Notes under the pieces: model-generated
What the model saw: only the letters and a program-made list of their open reading frames with translations
The model's database searches: none
What the model was told of the DNA's origin: nothing
Position numbers and translations under genes: made by a program
NCBI GenBank assembly: GCA_964019165.1
Contig: OZ025276.1
Location: 2,169,840-2,233,839, forward strand
Reading direction: 5' to 3'
Origin: Mastigias papua
Taxonomy: Eukaryota; Cnidaria; Scyphozoa; Rhizostomeae; Mastigiidae
DNA: 64,000 nucleotides
In this document: in pieces, positions 55,541 to 64,000 of the stretch
Layout of the letters: each line of letters opens with the position of its first letter
Position numbering within the stretch: the stretch's first letter is position 1

Positions 55541-56470
55541 ACTATCCTATTATCTAAGGCATCTTGCCTGAGCTTCCATTTAACGGTATGAAAGACATTT
55601 CTATGGGTCTAAATCTGGGGACCTTGCCGGACTTTTAACGACCTCTGCCCCTATGTTGTTTGGTGCTTCTTTTGCTTTCGCACTGTTTTGGCTCAGGTCA
55701 TTATCTTGAAGAAAAAGCAATTTATCTTTTCCTTTTGCAGCAGCCCGATCAATAAGTATTTTATGCAAACTTTTTGTGATAAAGTCCGACAAGTATTTTC
55801 GGTTCATTGTCGTATACTCCTCAACCGGTACTGTTCTGCCCCCAAAAGAAATGCCTACTACATAGTGACAAATATGTCCACCCCTGGGATCTTTCCTCCC
55901 TTTTGCTGTTAGCTCAAGACCTTCACCAAGCGTTCTCCACACCCTGGTGGCTGGTGCCAAAGCATCCTCATAGGGATTTTGTTTGTGGACAAACGACACT
56001 GCATCTAAGTACAGCAGAACATCCTCTGTCCAGAAAGCGGGAGTCGTATTTTTACAGCCTTAACTGCATACGCAACCCATTTCCTTTTGTCACTGGCCGT
56101 CAGGATGCCTTTTCTCCTTGGCCGAACAAACTTATACCCAGACTGGTTGAGAAGTCTACACAACGTCCTAGTACTGACATGATGGAGTTCACAATCCATT
56201 GCAATAGCCCCTACCGTCAAGTTTGGATTTTGTTCTCTCATACATTTAACTTTATCAGAAAGCGATCCTTCTCTCCTCTGTTGAGTATTGGAGGTCTACC
56301 ATTCCATTTTTAGGCAGTTTACACTCCATACCCAATGTAGAGATGCACTTGATGCTAGACTTAGAGTTGTTACATAGAGTAGCAATCTGACGAAGCGACA
56401 ATGTACCCTCTTGTCGCAATAAGGTAACGTAAGCTTTTCTGTAATCTGGTATCTTACCGTATTTTGCCAT
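55540..56470 (-). pseudogene. Tc1/mariner-like (IS630-type) transposase
   Basis: Begins at 56470 with a helix-turn-helix (YRKAYVTLLRQEGTLSLRQI). After a frameshift near 56270 there are GRPPILNRGEKDR, REQNPNLTVGAIA and LLNQSGYKFVRPRRKGIL. After another near 56040 comes FWTEDVLLYLDAVSFVHKQN (first Asp), HYVVGISFGGRTVPVEEYTT, LFLQDNDLSQNSAKA (second Asp in the DND(P)SQN context) and SPARSPDLDPIEMSF (third acidic). It degrades after 55560. All three catalytic acids are present but two frameshifts split the gene. The TIRs and TA duplication could not be placed. Confidence 0.85.
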
Positions 56471-56879
56471 TACACCTCACTCATTGAGAACCGTTATAGT
56501 CGAATTTTGCTGCCAGGGGCAACCGATTATGAAAGCACTTTAGAAGCCACAGTGAACTGCATGATTACGAGGCTACCTCCTTGGTGCTTTGCTGTGTTCA
56601 CCACATTATTCAAACTCCCCTTGTTTTTGTGTCGTATAGAGTGTACACTCTTGTTGTTTTCTAAACACGACTTACATGTGAACTACTATATGCAAACATG
56701 CCTTTTATCTGCACTTTAAGGAGGCAAGGACCATAAATCCTACACCATGATGTTGGTATGACGTCACGGGGTAGACCTATGGGAAACTCTGCACACCATC
56801 ACACTCGGCGCCCCCGAAAACCCCATGTTCCGACCTGATCGCAGCTCAGTAGTGTCTATAGCGAAAATGTGATAGCAGA
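56470..56879. other. no recognisable gene
   Basis: 5' flank of the Tc1-like relic; no repeat or coding signal supported. Confidence 0.35.
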
Positions 56880-57156
56880 CAATAGTCACCAAAAGTCCTT
56901 AGGACACCTGCGGCAAAAGTAAACAAAAACCATATTCCTCTGAACTTCCTTACTTTTACACCTTACAGGCAACCCCCTCCCCCAGGAACAATGTTGCTTG
57001 ATGGAGGAGACACTTGACACTATTGCACAAGTGACATTTTTCCGCTATCATATATACTCCTTCCAAAAACCAACATTATTTAAGGGGAGTAGGGGGATGA
57101 GAATAGAGCGCAGAGTAAAACAGTGCAAAATGTCTCAGGACTTTTGGTGGCTATTG
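56880..57156. mobile_element. 277-bp MITE, copy 2
   Basis: Starts CAATAGTCACCAAAAGTCC and ends GGACTTTTGGTGGCTATTG. High similarity to 52147-52422, same orientation. No target duplication is visible. The Crypton-like reading begins within a few bases of its right end. Confidence 0.8.
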
Positions 57157-57158
57157 TA

Positions 57159-58640
57159 CTTGCTTCTGAGTCCGAAGATTCATCTTTTGACTATTACAGC
57201 TCTTCCTCTACTCTTTCCTCATCATCTTCTTCAGATTCTTTGTCTGAAGATAACATGGACACAGGCAATGCAGAGAGACAAAAAGTCAGTCCAGACATTA
57301 GGGTTAATGTCTCAAAAAGCCAAACAACCTATTTAGAAAAAGAGTGCAGCCAATCAGAGGAGCCTTCGGATATCGAGGATCAAGAGGGTTGCTTCTCCGA
57401 AGATGACCTAATCTCTGAACTAGTTTCTTGAACCCCAAGAGAAGAAGCCCAAGAAATTATGGATGCCTTCTACAATTGTCTAGTTTCCCCTGATTCAGCG
57501 AATAAAGATCCGAATGCTGCACAGCAGTGCAAAGAGAAGGTAATGAAGATTTTAGAAGTTATTGATGATGAATTTAACCCTCAGACCTTAATGAATAGGA
57601 AGGCTTTTAGAGACATTTTCCTTAAACAGTATTGTTGTGAAAAGAATCTTCACCCAAAGATGATTCAAGCTTATTTGACAAGCCTAAGCCACTTCTGTAA
57701 CTGTGTCATTACAGAAAACCTTTCAGCATTCGACAGTGCACATGTGATGAGCTTTCAAGCTAGACTGAAGAGCTGGAAGCTATCATATTGTTATTCCCCC
57801 ATCTTGAATAAATTAGCATTAATAATGTAGTTTTTATGAGTTGCTACATTTTGGCGGGAATTATGCTTATATACATATTCTCATGAATTGTATCTGAATT
57901 TCTCTGAATTTTTTCTAAGTAATATATAGTGGTTTGAGATCATAACAATATACAAAAGAAGTGAAGATCAAAGATATGGCCAAAATGGAGCTTGACAGAC
58001 ATACCAAAATTACACCGGAAGATATTGTACAATGTGAGAACTCAAAAAGTGTCAGGGATACAATAACGTTCCTTGGTGTGGTGCAGGAAAAACACCTGGA
58101 AATAACACAGCATTGCTTTTCAAGCATGAGGGATCTACTAATTACGGAACTTGTCATTGACAATGGGCATAGAGCTGGAGTTCTGGCAAACATGACTGTA
58201 GGTGAATACAGGGACGTTGAATTGAACAATGGAAGTCACACTATAACTGTATTTAAGCATAAAGAAGCAAGAGCAGAGCCTATCAGAGTCACTATGAATG
58301 ACAAGCTATTTGGATGGATGAAAGTCTACATGAAAAAGATCCGAGCAGCTGTATCAAAAGATATGTCATTGACAGCAAAAGTATATTTTTTCTATCAATA
58401 TCAAATGATAAAAACACAAAAATGGTTACATTCTACTGTGCCATCCAAAGCAGGGATAGACACAAGGTCATCTGGTCCCCACTTTGGACAGCACTTACAC
58501 TTCTATTACTTAATTAAGCAACAAAACAGTAGAATCCAAGGTAGCTTTGTACCAAAAATACAAAAAAGCCTAAAACCTTTATGTGAAATCCAATTTGGTT
58601 TGTATATTGCAAGGCTTAATAGATTTGGCACCAAGCTACC
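57159..58640 (+). pseudogene. Crypton-like tyrosine-recombinase relic, copy B
   Basis: First an acidic, Ser-rich segment (SESEDSSFDYYSSSSTLSSS) with a stop at 57431. Next a helical core: EIMDAFYNCLVSPDSANKDP, MKILEVIDDEFNPQTLMNRK and HPKMIQAYLTSLSHFCNCVI, homologous to copy A. After about 130 intron-like bases (57830-57960) comes KSVRDTITFLGVVQEKHLEI and LLITELVIDNGHRAGVLANM with TVGEYRDVEL. GHRAGVLANMT is where tyrosine recombinases have their first catalytic Arg, followed by a strand with FKHKEARAEPI where the Lys hairpin is expected. From about 58380 the frame is lost and the His/Arg and Tyr boxes cannot be read. Confidence 0.5.
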
Positions 58641-58875
58641 AGACACAACTAACAATGGTAGGGGGAGGGGTCGCTGCTGTTTACTTTCTTAGTCTCTACT
58701 TTCTTAATCTCTACTCTACTTTACTTCTTAGTTTCTAGTCTCTTCTTTCATAGACTTCAATCAAAGCGCTTTGTTGCATTGATGACCGAAATTGTTGCTT
58801 CTATGATGATTCTGTTTTCAACTAAATGTAGATGTTTACTCCCAAATAGAAGCAAACTGCACAGTGTATCTGACT
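58641..58875. other. no recognisable gene
   Basis: Short spacer rich in TACTTTCTTAGTCTCTACT words between the Crypton-like relic and the 3' end of the LINE. Confidence 0.35.
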
Positions 58876-58879
58876 TCAA

Positions 58880-61800
58880 GTTGCTTATGTCTAAACCAAT
58901 GATGATAAGCTGGCAAAGAGATCTCTACGCATCAAGTCAAACTGGTGGCGTATACACGTTCTACATATACAAGTTGGGCTACTACAATCACAGTTGTGTC
59001 GAAATCTGTGCTCATTCAGTGCACTGAAGTTCACACGCAACTTTGTCAGCTTTCTGATACCTTCTATATCAAAGACATCATAAACAGTGTTTTTAGGTGG
59101 TCTTATACTTGCAAGTAGTTTCTCTTTAAACTCGGATATGGATTGTGAATTTTTGATGTCATGATCTAGCAGATTCCATTCATAACGAACATTGTGGAAG
59201 TATGTATGCAAGAAACAAGTAGTTCTGGCGACATTCTGATCGTATGCGCGGGAATTTCTTACGTTGTACCATTGTTCGTGTTCAGGCGGTATTTCAGCGA
59301 AGAGGTACCCAGGTGAACCTGTTTCCGTAGGTTGTGAAATTGACATAAGCATCTGTACCACCTTCTGTGATATAGCTCTTCCCAACCTAGTTCATTGTAC
59401 AGTTTTTGCCTATTTGTACCTCTCCATGCTCTGGTTATGGCTAATGCAGCATGATACTGGGTTTGCTCCAGTCATTTTGTGACATTTAATATCATTTCAG
59501 GATCATACCTATGGTAGATAATATCATCATAGTCAATGGGGGTCTGACATAAAGCTTGTAAACTTGATCAAGCACACTTCTAGAGACAAGAGCAATTCCG
59601 ATGTGCTTGTGTTCCATTTGTCTATCAATATCATCAGTTCCTAGTGTAGGGATCATGCAAGGGTTTATCCCTTTTGGTCAAACAAATCACTTCCTATGTT
59701 TTGTCCGCATTGAAGTGCATTTTCCATTGCCACGACCACAAGCGCAATAGGTCAAGATCCCTATGTAGTTCCTCAGTACTTCTATCATTCCGAACAACGG
59801 AGCAGAGTGAAGTGTCATCAGCAAAAAGCTTAATATCACAGCGAACATTGTCAATAATGTCATTTATGTAAACCAGGAAAAACAGTGGCCCTAGAACAGA
59901 GCCTTGTGGGACCCCAGCAGATACAGTAGCCCACCTTGAGCATTTCCCAGTCAACAAGACATGTTTCTGACGATGAGTTACGAAGTTGCAGATTAAGATC
60001 AATAGATCCCCAGATACGCCATTACATTTGAGCTTATAAAGTAACCCCTCATGCCAAACTCTATCAAATGCCTTAGACAAGTCTAGAAAGACTGCTCGTG
60101 TTTCTTTGGAGGGAATTTCTTCAAAAGCACTGTACATTTTGTGAGTGATGGATAGACGTTGGTTGATCGCTGAATCACCAGGTCAAAACCCAGATTGATG
60201 TTTTGTTATTAAACCATGGTCACAAAGATGACAATAAAATATGTCAAAGATGATCTTGTTGAAGATCTTTCCAAAACTTGGCAGTAGAGATAAGTCTGCT
60301 TGCTCTGCCTACTGTCTTTTTTATGGACTGGGATGATGTTTGCTTTCTTCCACATGGTTCGGTAGATTCCTGTTTCAAGGCATTGTCCAAAAATCAAGCA
60401 TAGTGGTTCGACGATGGAAGTATCACAGATTTTGATCATTGAAATTGATATGTCATCACAACCATGAGCCTTTGTGGTGTCCAGTGCCGGAATTAATTTG
60501 GTTACTTTTTCCCTATCTATCTCAAGACTTTCAAGAAGAGCGCTGCACGTTGGTTGATAGTTTGGAAGAGTGCTGCTGTTCACGATAGTGGAACCCTGTT
60601 GAACAAAATGCTCATTTAGGATGTCTGCTTTCATTTGCACATTTGTCACAAAGAGTCCAATTTCAAGTAACAGAGGGATATTCAAGGTTGTTTTTATTTA
60701 TCAATCTGTCTAAAATCGCCCAGTGAGCCTTTATACCTTGGGCAGGATCAGACACCTTACGACTCATGGTTGAAAAGTAGTTTTCTTTGGCCTTGGTAAT
60801 CAATCTAGAAGTTTCATTTCGGACTTCTTTCACTAGATTCCAGTCCTCCAACCTTCGGCCACAATCTGTGTATTTTCTAAAAACTCTATGCTTGCGTTTT
60901 ATTGCAGTTTTTAATTCAGGAGTGATCCATAGTGGATCTTTGTTGTTGCACTTTATACCTTTGTAGGGAATATTTGCAGGTAGAAGTGAAAAATGGTGGC
61001 CGTGAACAATTCCGTCATTTCATTCAAACCAAGGCCCGCAAATCTTGATTGCCAATCTATGTCACTTATGAGCTCTCTAATCATAGGGGTATGTTGAACT
61101 ATCATACAGACATTGAAATATCGAACGATTCAAAATGAACCTTTCGATCATACAAGGTCATACTTTGAACTTTTGTACTATATGCTGATTGCAAAGGAAA
61201 TCCTGCGCTAGAACATTATAGACCTTTAATTCGCTTTTGATTGGACACCTTCTCGATCGTATGTTATGTTCTTGTTTTTATTGGCTTATAAATGATGCTC
61301 GGGGCATGCCCCATGATTGGTATAAAAATATGGTAAAGTTTAGAAGTAGGAGAGTTACGGAAATCAGCCAAACAAGTCACAAATAGTAGAAAGCTACAGT
61401 GTCATTCCAGTTTCTGCTGTCGTGTTGCTACTAGTCGTACTGAGGTCGTAAGTGTTTTCACATCTTATATTACGTAGACCTCTTAAAAGCATATTAGTAG
61501 GACCTTAAACTACTTTGTCATGTAACAGGTATTGGCCTTCGAATAATCCCATATCGTCCTTTTTTATGGAGAAGGATGGCGTATTGAAATGTTCAGCTTA
61601 CCGTAGACTATTTGGTGTTGACAGTGATCATCGAGGGAAGGATGGACTCCAGATTCTACAAATATGTTAGGTTGGTCAGTGATGATAAGATCTATACAGG
61701 ACATACATTCTCCCCTCAAGGTAGCTGGCTCATCAATAAGCTGATATTAGTTATTTGTTTCAAGTAGCTCATCTAAAGCAGTTCCCTCTGGATTCTCAAT

Positions 61801-62256
61801 ATCCCCCCACCATTGTGACGATCGACACTTGAAGTCACCAGTCACTATAATCGAATAAGGCCTGTCTCTCTGAACATTACCCCACATTATTTGCAGCTTA
61901 TCCATGAAAGGTTTGAAGTGTTGATTGTTTTGACTGGGACTGCGACAAATTGCTACAAACAGTATCTTTTTACGCAAGAGATTTATTTCAGTGACAACCG
62001 CTTCCTGTAAAATTTCAAGACCATTTCTTCTCTTAATTGGGAGTCCCTCACGAAAATATACACACACTCCGCCAGTTTTGGTATTGCTAGGATGATCACT
62101 ACAGAAAATTTCCCTATTAAAAGCGTGAATGAAAATGTCCTCATTTTTCACTGATTTATCCAACATAGTCTCAGATAGCACCATGATAAGCCCCATTGTA
62201 GCCGTACCACAAGGTGACGATTCTGTACGTATTTGTGTTGATATGCGTAAAGCCAA
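58880..62256 (-). pseudogene. CR1/Jockey-group LINE, ORF2 relic
   Basis: Reads downward from about 62256 and contains a solo LTR at 61092-61527. Endonuclease: LIMVLSETMLDKSVKNEDIF, TGGVCVYFREGLPIKRRNGL, SIIVTGDFKCRSSQWWGD. Linker: DPAQGIKAHWAILDRLINKN. Reverse transcriptase: LDTTKAHGCDDISISMIKIC, MWKKANIIPVHKKDSRQSK, AVFLDLSKAFDRVWHEGLLY, AGVPQGSVLGPLFFLVYIND and the catalytic KLFADDTSLCSVV. C-terminal: NVRYEWNLLDHDIKNSQSIS, LRVNFSALNEHRFRHNCDC. The first residues of the endonuclease are missing (5' truncation), and there are several stops and shifts (about 61747, 60960, 60660, 60200, 59690, 58890). No poly-A or simple repeat tail was found. Confidence 0.9.
61092..61527. mobile_element. solo LTR (436 bp) inside the LINE
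   Basis: Begins TGTTGAACTATC and ends GTCATGTAACA (TGTT...AACA), and GGTA is present on both sides (61088-61091, 61528-61531). Inside is a TATA-like box (TTGGTATAAAAATATGG, about 61318-61334). No internal retroviral genes remain, so recombination between two LTRs is the likely origin. The LINE coding sequence reads through once it is removed. Strand and family are unknown. Confidence 0.8.
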
Positions 62257-62430
62257 CCAAGCAAGTCAAAGAGTCAGACATCTCATTCCTACAGTTGATG
62301 ACGTCAACTTTAGCTAAAATATTTTCAAAGCTAGATCTATCTCAAGCCTATCACCAGCTTCAGCTTCATGAGGAAATTAGATACATTACAACATTCTACA
62401 CTCATGACTATAATCTACAACAATGGTGAT
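62190..62430 (+). pseudogene. Ty3/gypsy reverse transcriptase scrap
   Basis: MISPIVAVPQGDDSVRICVD, MRKANQASQRVRHLIPTVDD, a frameshift near 62314, then KIFSKLDLSQAYHQLQLHEE and YITTFYTHDY. These are the first RT blocks (V.R.CVD.R..N, KLDL..AYHQ) of a gypsy element. The piece ends before YADD. It overlaps the truncated 5' end of the LINE on the other strand, probably a junction. Confidence 0.85.
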
Positions 62431-63590
62431 CACTTTCACAACTGCCCCAATAGCTGGGACACTTTAATAGAGCCTATGCCTATGCAATGTCAAATTCGTA
62501 TTCGTAGCTTTTCATTCTTACTCATTCTCCTTCACAAGTACACCGTCCTTTCTTTCCTGGCTTTACATTCTCTCAGACTTATATATACATCTTCACTCTA
62601 TTTCAAGCGTATTTGACATGCCATTGACTATAATACTAGCTATTTCATCCTTCTCATTTCTATCAGACTTTATAATGTTTTATGAGGTGCATGGTAGATC
62701 TTCTTTGTTATATCAACAGATATCGTAAATGTTTTAGATCTTCTTTGTTATATCAACAGATATCGTAAATGTTCCAACTACTAATTGTGCACTTATCCTT
62801 TGTAGAAGATGGGGAAAGAAGGTTAAGAGGTCGCAATATATAACTGAAAGTTGCTGTGCAAAAGAGAGCAAAAGTAGTGGTAAGAATCGTAACTTACACC
62901 ATTTCTTCATTGTTCTGTCATTGCTATTTGTCTTCCATGTAACATTTTCCCTTTTCTATCTAACAATAACAATGTCTCAACTTCCTAATGTATTCTTGTA
63001 TGACACAAATCTCATATTTATTGGCTTCTTTGCACTATACTCTTACATATCTAAATCTCCATTTCTTTCTCAACTTTCCATACACTCAAAGTACAACATA
63101 CCCCTATTTGATACCTACCTTGGAGGATACGTTGCACACAGTTGCTCATACCTCAACGTCCATTGTCTCTCAGAGCTCTATTATTTTCAATTATAGTTCA
63201 AAGGGAGCTTTCTGATCTTCCTTCTCAACTCTAATGTAACTTGTGGCTACTTGAAACATTCTGATTTATCCCTTTGTATAGAAGATGAGACAGAGCCCAT
63301 AAGGAAGCCATCCATTGATGATGACAGTTGTCTAGTATTGGAGAGCAAATGTACTGATAAACTGAGTATGTTTACCAATTCTACATTGTACTGTTGCAAT
63401 ATGATTGGTTTCTCTGTTTTCATAGTCATAAGAATACAAGAGGTGTCCAAAACAGATTAACTATGAAGTACGTTCCACAACATAATGGACCTGGAACTTC
63501 TAAAGTCGCTAATGTTGAGGTGGAAAGGGACAGTACCACATCCAAAGACAGGAGTCCCGCATTTTTTCCTGTCAAATCCATCTCCTGATT
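62431..63590. other. no recognisable gene
   Basis: T-rich. Open frames at 62921-63215 are hydrophobic and look noncoding. Holds the tandem repeat at 62696-62773. A frame at 63251-63460 is unrecognised. Confidence 0.4.
62696..62773. repeat. 40-bp tandem duplication
   Basis: AGATCTTCTTTGTTATATC through ATCGTAAATGTT occurs at 62696 and again at 62736, identical over 38 bases, so it is a young event. Confidence 0.97.
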
Positions 63591-63785
63591 CAGACTCACG
63601 ATCTGAATATCATGAAAAAAACCATGAAAGTGATGACCTGGTGGATTAAGATACCAACAGTTCTTCCAATGATGAAGATGTAGAGTCAGGTAGCTCTAGA
63701 TCCCTTGTAGATGAAGTCAAGGATTTGCAGACTCCACAAATAATGAACAATTATACTGTAGATGCTATCCTGGATAGTTAATTGC
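63590..63785 (+). pseudogene. acidic Ser-rich fragment, possibly a third zinc-finger/recombinase-like N-terminus
   Basis: PDSDSRSEYHEKNHESDDLV, stop, DTNSSSNDEDVESGSSRSL and VDEVKDLQTPQIMNNYTVDA. Composition resembles the acidic segment of the Crypton-like copies at 37100-37260 and 57160-57430, but no diagnostic motif follows before the window ends. Confidence 0.25.
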
Positions 63786-64000
63786 TATCAGTACCTGATT
63801 TCAGCAGATTGTGCTGATTAAGGATCAGCGTTCATCACATTAACATCAATCCCAGGTATGTGATATACTCTGTGCCATCAATGAAACAATGGACATTGCC
63901 TCATTGACAACGTGGAAGCTAATAGGAGAATGGTTTCTGAATCTTCATTGCAGCAGAAAAAAGTGTGGACATCACACAATAAAATCATACCTGCAGAGCC

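Overview
This is a piece of animal nuclear genome, almost certainly from a marine or aquatic invertebrate. A sponge, cnidarian or other early-branching metazoan fits the repeat families, but the phylum cannot be fixed from the sequence alone. The reasons are AT-rich intron-bearing DNA, (TA)n microsatellites, and a very dense, nested set of eukaryotic transposable elements. There are no bacterial operons, Shine-Dalgarno spacing, rRNA or tRNA genes. No clearly intact host gene is visible; the only candidate host-type fragments are an alpha-kinase-like domain (8.6-9.25 kb) and a Myb/SANT-like gene (30.1-33.5 kb), and both are broken.

Layout, 0-9 kb. A hammerhead/Penelope-type tail motif (0.49 kb) is followed by a PIF/Harbinger transposase relic (0.8-1.8 kb, minus). 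A Mutator-like transposase relic comes next (2.2-2.9 and 7.1-7.4 kb, minus). It is split by a 4.3-kb element with long terminal inverted repeats (2912-7205) that carries an intron-containing gene of a family I recognise but cannot assign to a named superfamily, and that element itself holds a Harbinger-type MITE (3601-3962, TAA duplications). A hAT MITE with a perfect 8-bp duplication follows (7789-8326).

9-29 kb. A Helitron-like repeat copy ends in a perfect 258-bp palindrome (9.53-12.5 kb). Then come Mutator relics, a copia gag with its primer-binding site, a Penelope GIY-YIG tail, a copia pol relic and a Harbinger scrap. Next is a nearly intact Mutator-like gene (26.5 to 21.1 kb) cut by a young RTE/BovB-like LINE with an 11-bp target duplication. 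A Merlin (IS1595/ISXO2-like) transposase relic lies at 28.1-29.0 kb.

30-46 kb. A hAT element (30341-32855) sits inside a Myb/SANT-like gene. A 2.2-kb element has 630-680-bp inverted arms built of short modules (34466-36706). Three tyrosine-recombinase/Crypton-like relics (two here, one at 57-58.6 kb), a DUF4371-type hAT relic, a BEL/Pao scrap and a Ty3/gypsy relic split by a hAT-type element follow.

46-64 kb. A 5.1-kb non-autonomous hAT-type element with a perfect 8-bp duplication (46330-51445) contains the second Helitron-like copy with its own palindrome. A HUH endonuclease plus superfamily-3 helicase Rep-like gene (53.2-54.5 kb) is followed by iteron-like GTTTACAC motifs and two stem-loops. 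Then come a Tc1/mariner-like relic, another Crypton-like relic, a CR1/Jockey-group LINE (58.9-62.2 kb, minus) with a solo LTR inside it, and a gypsy RT scrap.

The genes do not work as one pathway; the window is a record of successive insertions, and many breakpoints can be read to the base. The items most worth follow-up are the Rep-like replicon with origin-like structures, the two palindromes whose arms are near-identical within a copy but differ between copies, the long-TIR element with the unassigned gene, and the modular 2.2-kb inverted-repeat element. All protein family calls are from recognition of motifs by eye, with no database search.
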